28,601 bases of DNA from an uncultured Moraxella sp. (GTDB lineage Bacteria; Pseudomonadota; Gammaproteobacteria; Pseudomonadales; Moraxellaceae), in NCBI GenBank assembly GCA_927911235.1, contig CAKMOY010000067.1:1-28601 (forward strand), in the 5' to 3' direction. Positions 23,524 to 28,601 of this stretch are shown here, piece by piece. Numbering within the stretch: the first letter of the stretch is position 1; each line of letters starts with the position of its first letter. Below the pieces are notes generated by a model, which did not search any database, was not told the origin of the DNA, and was given only the letters and a program-made list of their open reading frames with translations. A program made the translations under genes and the position numbers.

Positions 23524-24213
23524 ATGGCAAATGAATTAACTTGGCAATCTGCAACCGACAATCTTTGGGCAATGCGAGAAGAAATTTGGCAAGCGTTTTT
23601 GGACACGCTGATTATGGTTGGCATTTCAACGGTTGTATCGGTGGTGTTTGGCACGTTACTTGGTGTGGCATTATTTATGACGAGCAAAAACCAACTTGCC
23701 GAAAACAAACTTTTTTACAGCATTTTGGGCAATGTTACCAATCTCATGCGGGCATTTCCCTTTGTGATTTTGATGATTGTAATTATCCCTGCGACACGTT
23801 TGTTGGCTGGCACGACCATCGGGCCTGTCGCCGCTTCGGTCGCTTTGAGCCTTGCAGGGCTGTTTTATTTTGCACGCCTTGTTGAGCAAAATTTGCGTGA
23901 TGTGCCTCGTGGTATCATTGAAGCGGGGCAATCTATGGGGGCAAGCAATTGGACAATTATTAGCAAAATTTTGTTAGTAGAATCTCGTGCCAGTTTGATT
24001 TTAAGTATCACCACGCTAACCATCAGTTTGCTGTCGTACAGTGCCGCCGCAGGTATGATTGGCGGTGGCGGTTTGGGCGATTTGGCAATCCGCTATGGCT
24101 ATAACCGTTATCAAAATGATGTAATGATTTTTATGGTGGTTTTGTTGGTACTTATCGTGATTATTATCCAAGGCATTGGTAACTTTTTGGCAGAAAAACT
24201 GGATAAACGTTGA
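23524..24213 (+). CDS. metI: Methionine ABC transporter permease
   Basis: The inner-membrane channel subunit, 229 residues with five or so transmembrane segments: TLIMVGISTVVSVVFGTLLG, FPFVILMIVIIPATRLLAG, VAASVALSLAGLFYFARLV, ILSITTLTISLLSYSAAAG and VVLLVLIVIIIQGIGNFLA. The EAA loop that contacts MetN is RGIIEAGQSMGASNWTIIS. Length is close to the usual ~217. ATG 23524 is used, with GGAT nearby. It lies 43 bp after metN on the same strand. Confidence 0.95.
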   Translation: MANELTWQSATDNLWAMREEIWQAFLDTLIMVGISTVVSVVFGTLLGVALFMTSKNQLAENKLFYSILGNVTNLMRAFPFVILMIVIIPATRLLAGTTIGPVAASVALSLAGLFYFARLVEQNLRDVPRGIIEAGQSMGASNWTIISKILLVESRASLILSITTLTISLLSYSAAAGMIGGGGLGDLAIRYGYNRYQNDVMIFMVVLLVLIVIIIQGIGNFLAEKLDKR

Positions 24214-24260
24214 GTTTTTCTAAAAAAAAATAAAAATATTAAAAAAAGTTATTGATTATA

Positions 24261-24273
24261 TGAAAAAATTTCA
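24261..24273 (+). promoter_or_regulatory. MetR-type site in metI-metQ spacer
   Basis: TGAA-AAAAT-TTCA fits the MetR consensus TGAA-N5-TTCA. It lies within a longer inverted repeat (ATATGAAA at 24258-24265, TTTCATAT at 24269-24276). In DNA this AT-rich about one chance match per window is expected, so only the position between methionine transport genes gives it weight. Confidence 0.35.
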
Positions 24274-24352
24274 TATCAGCATAGCAAAAATTAATAACAA
24301 AAACATGACAATTATGTTAATGTATTGACACTTTTTTTATCTGCCAATCGCT

Positions 24353-24384
24353 ACGTTTAAACAAATTGACGTTTAAACAAATTG
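24353..24384. repeat. Perfect tandem duplication of a 16-bp unit before metQ
   Basis: ACGTTTAAACAAATTG occurs twice without a gap at 24353-24368 and 24369-24384, 39 bp before the metQ start. Each copy has the GTTTAAAC palindrome. It is either replication slippage or a duplicated binding site. Confidence 0.85.
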
Positions 24385-24422
24385 GCAAATTCTTAAACTC
24401 GCTTCATTTTGGAAAAAAATTT

Positions 24423-25421
24423 ATGAAAAACACCCAAATTCACACCAGTTTAACCCAGATTTTTGCAACCATCGGTTTGTCAAGTTTGGTTTTGGTCGGC
24501 TGTAGCCAACCTGAACAAAAACCAGCCGAACCACAAGCCCAAGCCTCAACCTCAGTCAGCACCGCTTTGACAACGGTTGAAACAGCGTCAGCGACCAGTG
24601 CAGACGCAACAGGCATTGACCCAAATAAACCTGAAATCGTGTTTGGTACGTCTGTGGGTGATTTTGGCGATATGGTAAAAAACAGCGTCAAACCACAACT
24701 TGAAAAACAAGGCTATAAAGTCAAATTGGTTGAGTTTTCGGACTATGTGCGTCCAAACCAAGCCTTAGCCAGTGGCGATATTGACATCAATATTTTCCAA
24801 CACAAACCTTATCTTGATGACTTCAAAAAAACCCATAACCTTGATTTGATTGAAGTTTTCCAAGTACCTACTGCCCCACTTGGCATTTATTCAGGCAAAT
24901 TAACCGCACTTGACCAAGTCAAAGAAGGCTCAAGCCTATCAGCACCAAACGACCCAAGTAACTTTGCTCGTGCGTTGGTGATGTTAAACGAATTGGGCTG
25001 GATTAAGCTAAAAGACGGTATCAACCCATTGACCGCATCAAAAGCGGATATCGCCGAGAATACCAAAAATATCAAAATCGTAGAATTAGAAGCCGCCCAA
25101 CTGCCACGTTCTCGCTCTGATGTGGACTTTGCAGTCGTCAATGGCAACTATGCGACAAGCTCAGGCATTAAACTGACCGAAGCATTATTCCAAGAGCCAA
25201 GTTTTGCCTATGTAAACTGGTCTGCCGTGCGTACCAAAGATAAAGATAGCAAATGGGTGAAAGACGTAACCAATGCGTACAACTCAGCCGAGTTCAAAAA
25301 ATACGCACATGAAACTTTCCCTGGTTACAAATATCCTGCGATTTGGAATGAAAATCAAGCGACAGCGACTGCTTCTGCCCCTGCGTCAGTTGCTTCAACC
25401 CCTGCAAGCGTGGCAAAATAA
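24423..25421 (+). CDS. metQ: Methionine-binding lipoprotein MetQ (NLPA family)
   Basis: The periplasmic methionine receptor of the MetNIQ importer. The 332-residue product has a lipoprotein signal ending LVLVGC. A Pro/Ala/Ser/Thr-rich linker of about 50 residues follows (EQKPAEPQAQASTSVSTALT), which would space the domain from the membrane. The NLPA core shows VFGTSVGDFGDMVKNSVKPQ, FSDYVRPNQALASGDIDIN, FQHKPYLDDF, LSAPNDPSNFARAL, IKIVELEAAQLPRS and DFAVVNGNYA. A second low-complexity Ala/Ser/Pro tail closes the protein (ASAPASVASTPASVAK). It is 209 bp after metI, so it may have its own promoter; TTGACA at 24325-24330 is a -35 candidate without a good -10. It ends in a strong terminator. Confidence 0.94.
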   Translation: MKNTQIHTSLTQIFATIGLSSLVLVGCSQPEQKPAEPQAQASTSVSTALTTVETASATSADATGIDPNKPEIVFGTSVGDFGDMVKNSVKPQLEKQGYKVKLVEFSDYVRPNQALASGDIDINIFQHKPYLDDFKKTHNLDLIEVFQVPTAPLGIYSGKLTALDQVKEGSSLSAPNDPSNFARALVMLNELGWIKLKDGINPLTASKADIAENTKNIKIVELEAAQLPRSRSDVDFAVVNGNYATSSGIKLTEALFQEPSFAYVNWSAVRTKDKDSKWVKDVTNAYNSAEFKKYAHETFPGYKYPAIWNENQATATASAPASVASTPASVAK

Positions 25422-25436
25422 TTGGATTTTACCCAC

Positions 25437-25468
25437 AAAAAAAGGAAGTTTCACACTTCCTTTTTTTT
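25437..25468. terminator. Bidirectional rho-independent terminator, metQ and ihfA
   Basis: An A-tract, GGAAGT (25444-25449), a 5-nt loop, ACTTCC (25455-25460) and eight T's. It serves metQ on plus and ihfA on minus. Confidence 0.9.
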
Positions 25469-25497
25469 ATGGCTGATAGATTTTTATCAGCAGTGGA

Positions 25498-25801
25498 TTA
25501 GTTGCTAAACAAATTTTCTTCCACACGGCGACGCATTTTTTGACCTGCTTTAAAGGTAACGACACGGCGAGCAGTGACAGCGATGGCTTCGCCTGTCTTT
25601 GGATTACGCCCTGGGCGTTGCTTTTTTGTTTGATATCAAAATTGCCAAAACCTGACAACTTGACTTGATGACCTTTTGCCAAATGGTCTGACAATACCGC
25701 AAAAAACTTTCAACAAACAACCGTCCTTCTTGGCGTGTCATAGACTGGTTATCCATCAGATATTGAATCATTTCTGATTTGGTTAAAGTGGTGTTATTCA
25801 T
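25498..25801 (-). CDS. ihfA: Integration host factor subunit alpha, with two suspected base errors
   Basis: A DNA-bending protein of the HU/IHF family, acting with IhfB in recombination, transcription and replication start. From ATG 25801 the product reads [20 protein letters not shown] and [10 protein letters not shown], then shifts. One base added to the A-run 25701-25706 gives [20 protein letters not shown] and GNFDIKQK; one added to the T-run 25622-25627 gives [38 protein letters not shown] and a stop at 25498-25500. GRNPKTG is the DNA-intercalating beta-arm. The restored length is 101 residues (E. coli 99). Both shifts are single missing bases in runs of six. The gene lies 196 bp after pheT, the same order as in E. 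coli, which favours ihfA over hup. Confidence 0.92.
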
Positions 25802-25997
25802 TGCGTGATTATCCTTTAAATAAAACAACTATATGCACAAGTGTTTACTTTAGCAGTATTTTAACAAAGTTACAAGTAAATTTTGATGAAAAATTGATTA
25901 TTTTTGATGAATTGTATTTTGTTTTAAAAAAAGATATCTTTTTAAAAACTCAATACCATTCATCAAATAAATTAACAATATCAACTGTTTAACGTTA

Positions 25998-28403
25998 TCA
26001 ATCTCTCAGCGTTGCTTGATAATCATTGGCAAGCATATCAATGATGGCTTGCATTTTTTGATTAATCACATCGTCCGCAAGGGTGGCTTGATTGTCTTGC
26101 CAAACCAATGCAAACGCCAAAGAACGCTTGTCGGCTGGCAGTTTTTCGCCTTGGTACACATCAAATAACCAAATATCTTTTAACAAATCGCCAGAAAGCT
26201 TAATGATGGCGTTGCTCAAGGTTTGCACGTCAATATTTTTGTCGGCAAGCACGGCGATATCTCGGCGAACTTGTGGGAATTTGCTTGGTGAAACAACATT
26301 CGTTTGGTCTTGGTGCAAATCAATTAATGGTTGCAAATCAAGCTGGGCGACCCACGTTGTCGGTAAATCCAACGCTTTGGCAACTTGTGGGTGCAACTGT
26401 CCAAGCCAGCCCAACGTTGTCCCATTTACCATCACATCAGCACTTTGCCCTGGGTGCAAAAATGGCTGTTGGCTACGCTCGTATTGCACCGCTTGGCTTG
26501 CCAATAACGCACGTGGCAGAACGCTTTCAACCGCAGATTTTAGGTCATAAAAATCGGTGGCATTTTTGTTAAACGGTTGCTCTGGATTTTGTTCGCCAAC
26601 CGCAACGATGGCAAGGCTTTCCACTTGTTTTAAATTGGCAATCTCGCTACCGTCAAAGCGTAAACCTGTTTCAAACAGTCTGACACGGTTTTGCTGACGG
26701 TTAATGTTATAAACCACGCATGGCAATAGGCTTGATAACAAAGTTCTACGCATGACTGCTAGGTCTGATGAAATCGGATTTGCCAATGCCAATGGCGTTG
26801 CCAGATTTTCACTATTAAACAATTGTTCAATTTTATCATCGCTAAAACTAAAACTCACCGCTTCATAATAGCCTTGATTCACCAATGCCATTTTGACATC
26901 GTGCAAGGTGTTTTGGGCTTTGTTGTCAAATAGGTTGCTATGAAAGGCTGGCAGACGGTTTTCAATGTTATTATAGCCATAAATACGGGCAATTTCTTCT
27001 ACTAAATCTTCAGGAATATTGATATCAAAACGGTGGCTCGGTGGCGTACAGATAAGATTATCACCATTATCCGCAACGCTAATATTTAGACTTTTTAAAA
27101 TATCAATGATTTTTTGCTTATCAATTTCAATACCTAACAAAGCGGTAACTTGCGATAATGGCAAGGTTACGCTGTTACGTTTTGGTAATTCGTCCACGTT
27201 TTCAACCAACGTGATTTGACCGACTTTGCCATTGCCAAACTGTGCCAATAGGCTGACCGCACGGTCTAGGGCAAGTTTTGGCAATTCAAAATCCACGCCA
27301 CGCTCAAAACGCTGGCTTGCGTCTGTGTGTAGCCCAAAACGGCGTGCTTTGCCCGCAATTGCCAATTGTTTAAAAAAGGCACTTTCAATCACCACGTTTT
27401 TGGTGTCATCGGTCACCGCCGTGCGAAGTCCGCCCATAATCCCTGCCAACGCAATCACGCCTGCATCATCGGCAATCACCAATTCATCGCCTTGCAAGCT
27501 GATGTTTTGTTCGTTTAACAGTTGCAAAGTTTCGCCTTGTTTGGCGTGGCGGATTTGGATTGTGCCGACAATTTTGTCTTTGTCAAAAGCGTGCAACGGC
27601 TGTCCAAGTTCAAACAACACAAAATTGGTCACATCAACCAACAAATTGCGTGGCTTGACCCCCAGCGCTGTCAATGATTTTTTGAGCCAATCAGGTGATG
27701 GCGTTGTACCGTCTAAATCGCTGACGACTTGGACGTAATAACGTGGGCAGTCGCTTGTACTAACACTTACCGCTTGAGTTTGGTCGGTGGCTACTGGGCT
27801 TTTGATAGCGTCAAATGGCAAGGCAAAAGGCAAACCGTTTAACACCGCCACTTCACGAGCAATGCCACGCACGCTAAAGCAATCGCCACGGTTTGGCGTG
27901 ATAGAAATATCTAGTACATGATTGTCAAGCTCAAGATAATCTCGCACATCTGTGCCGACTGGGGCATCGCTTGGCAAAATTAACAAACCGTCCACGCCAT
28001 CATCACAATCAATCTCGCTACCACCGCACAGCATACCGTTAGACTCTACACCACGCAGTTTGCCTTTTTTGATGGCAAAAGGCTTGTCATCACCGTCAGC
28101 AGGTGGCAGTTTTGCACCGACCAAAGCCACAGGCACTTTGACACCGACAGCGACATTGGGTGCACCACAGACGATTTGCAAATTCTCACTTGTGCCGACA
28201 TTCACGGTCGTTACTTTTAATTTGTCAGCATCGGGGTGCTGTTCACACGTCAAAACCTCGCCTACTACCACGCCACTAAAATCTTTGGCAACTTTGGTTA
28301 AATCGTCCAATTCTAAGCCTGCCATTGTCAATTGTTCGCCGATTTGTTCTGCGGTTAGGGCTGGATTTACCCATTCTCTGAGCCATTTTTCGCTTAATTT
28401 CAT
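25998..28403 (-). CDS. pheT: Phenylalanine-tRNA ligase beta subunit
   Basis: The beta chain of the alpha2-beta2 enzyme that charges tRNA-Phe. The 801-residue product is uninterrupted. In order it has the N-terminal MKLSEKWLREWVNPALTAEQ, an EMAP-type tRNA-binding domain (VVGEVLTCEQHPDADKLKV, QIVCGAPNV), B3/B4 editing domain (SITPNRGDCFSVRGIAREVA), the B5 segment (LGIEIDKQKIIDILKSLNI), the catalytic-like core (IARIYGYNNIENRLP, SSDLAVMRRTLLSSLLPCV), and the C-terminal anticodon-binding FDX-ACB domain (FPQVRRDIAVLADKNIDVQT). Length is standard (795 in E. coli). pheS is not in the 198 bp to the right, which hold no gene, so pheS is either separate or further upstream. Confidence 0.98.
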   Translation of the reverse strand: MKLSEKWLREWVNPALTAEQIGEQLTMAGLELDDLTKVAKDFSGVVVGEVLTCEQHPDADKLKVTTVNVGTSENLQIVCGAPNVAVGVKVPVALVGAKLPPADGDDKPFAIKKGKLRGVESNGMLCGGSEIDCDDGVDGLLILPSDAPVGTDVRDYLELDNHVLDISITPNRGDCFSVRGIAREVAVLNGLPFALPFDAIKSPVATDQTQAVSVSTSDCPRYYVQVVSDLDGTTPSPDWLKKSLTALGVKPRNLLVDVTNFVLFELGQPLHAFDKDKIVGTIQIRHAKQGETLQLLNEQNISLQGDELVIADDAGVIALAGIMGGLRTAVTDDTKNVVIESAFFKQLAIAGKARRFGLHTDASQRFERGVDFELPKLALDRAVSLLAQFGNGKVGQITLVENVDELPKRNSVTLPLSQVTALLGIEIDKQKIIDILKSLNISVADNGDNLICTPPSHRFDINIPEDLVEEIARIYGYNNIENRLPAFHSNLFDNKAQNTLHDVKMALVNQGYYEAVSFSFSDDKIEQLFNSENLATPLALANPISSDLAVMRRTLLSSLLPCVVYNINRQQNRVRLFETGLRFDGSEIANLKQVESLAIVAVGEQNPEQPFNKNATDFYDLKSAVESVLPRALLASQAVQYERSQQPFLHPGQSADVMVNGTTLGWLGQLHPQVAKALDLPTTWVAQLDLQPLIDLHQDQTNVVSPSKFPQVRRDIAVLADKNIDVQTLSNAIIKLSGDLLKDIWLFDVYQGEKLPADKRSLAFALVWQDNQATLADDVINQKMQAIIDMLANDYQATLRD

Positions 28404-28460
28404 AATAATTTCTCAAAAAAGTTTTACAAGATTGATTTTTCATCAAAAATTTAACACGCC

Positions 28461-28469
28461 ATTTTACCA
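28461..28469 (-). promoter_or_regulatory. Possible extended -10 promoter of pheT
   Basis: On minus, TGG is followed by TAAAAT (28461-28466), 58 bp before the pheT ATG; the gloA promoter candidate has the same TGGTAAAAT. A TTGACA lies further upstream, but at too wide a spacing to pair with it. Confidence 0.35.
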
Positions 28470-28601
28470 TAACTTGTGATATTTTGTTGTTTTTTGTCAA
28501 AGTGAATGATGGATTTTTTTTTGTCAATGCCTTTATACTGTTTTGAAATTTGAAAAAAAGATTTAAAAAAAGGTAGTGTTTAAAAAGTAAGTTTTTGTAG
28601 G

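Noticed and set aside
27226..27738. Long open frames antisense to pheT and other large genes
   Set aside because: They mirror well-conserved coding sequence on the opposite strand, lack ribosome sites and show no protein-like motifs.
1..28601. CRISPR array, insertion sequence, rRNA or complete tRNA genes
   Set aside because: No regularly spaced repeats, transposase motifs, or rRNA/tRNA signatures were seen on either strand.

Overview
The window looks like a chromosomal stretch of an AT-rich gammaproteobacterium of the Moraxellaceae, most likely a Moraxella species. This is inferred from the AT-rich, Asn/Lys-rich proteins and from the gene order rpsF-rpsR-rplI-dnaB-alr and pheT-ihfA. No database search was possible. 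Most of the window is housekeeping, with one accessory block.

Layout: (1) 1-5167: end of a GNAT toxin-like acetyltransferase, ppx-accA, a Cof-type HAD phosphatase, a small exported protein and mutM. (2) 5168-5816: a decayed patch with a truncated DUF1016 (YhcG-type) gene, a coiled-coil gene remnant and an intact 49-codon gene between them. (3) 5878-9715: relA and a DUF1615 lipoprotein. (4) 9719-13216: the accessory block. It is an apparent three-gene operon of a polynucleotide kinase-RNA ligase fusion, an uncharacterised Cys-Cys protein translationally coupled to it, and a calcineurin-like phosphoesterase, preceded by 483 bp of hairpin-rich non-coding DNA. The set carries the phosphatase/kinase/ligase chemistries needed for RNA end healing and sealing, and it is the best candidate here for an undescribed system. 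(5) 13223-19183: gloA, yaaA, alr, dnaB, rplI, rpsR, rpsF and a small lipoprotein. (6) 19516-22618: a Cpx-like envelope-stress locus (Spy/CpxP-like lipoprotein, OmpR-type regulator, histidine kinase with a large insertion in its ATPase domain). (7) 22743-25421: metN-metI-metQ methionine importer. (8) 25498-28403: ihfA and pheT.

Sequence quality is a major caveat. At least eight single-base indels, nearly all in A/T runs, break otherwise well-conserved genes: the GNAT gene, relA, the kinase-ligase, alr, dnaB, rpsR and ihfA (twice). Several of these are essential, so most of the breaks are probably sequencing or assembly errors. I annotate the restored genes and give each suspected error position.

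A second window-wide signal is the 8-mer TTTGGCAA/TTGCCAAA. It appears about 36 times by hand count in coding and non-coding DNA and in several reading frames, against roughly one expected from base composition.
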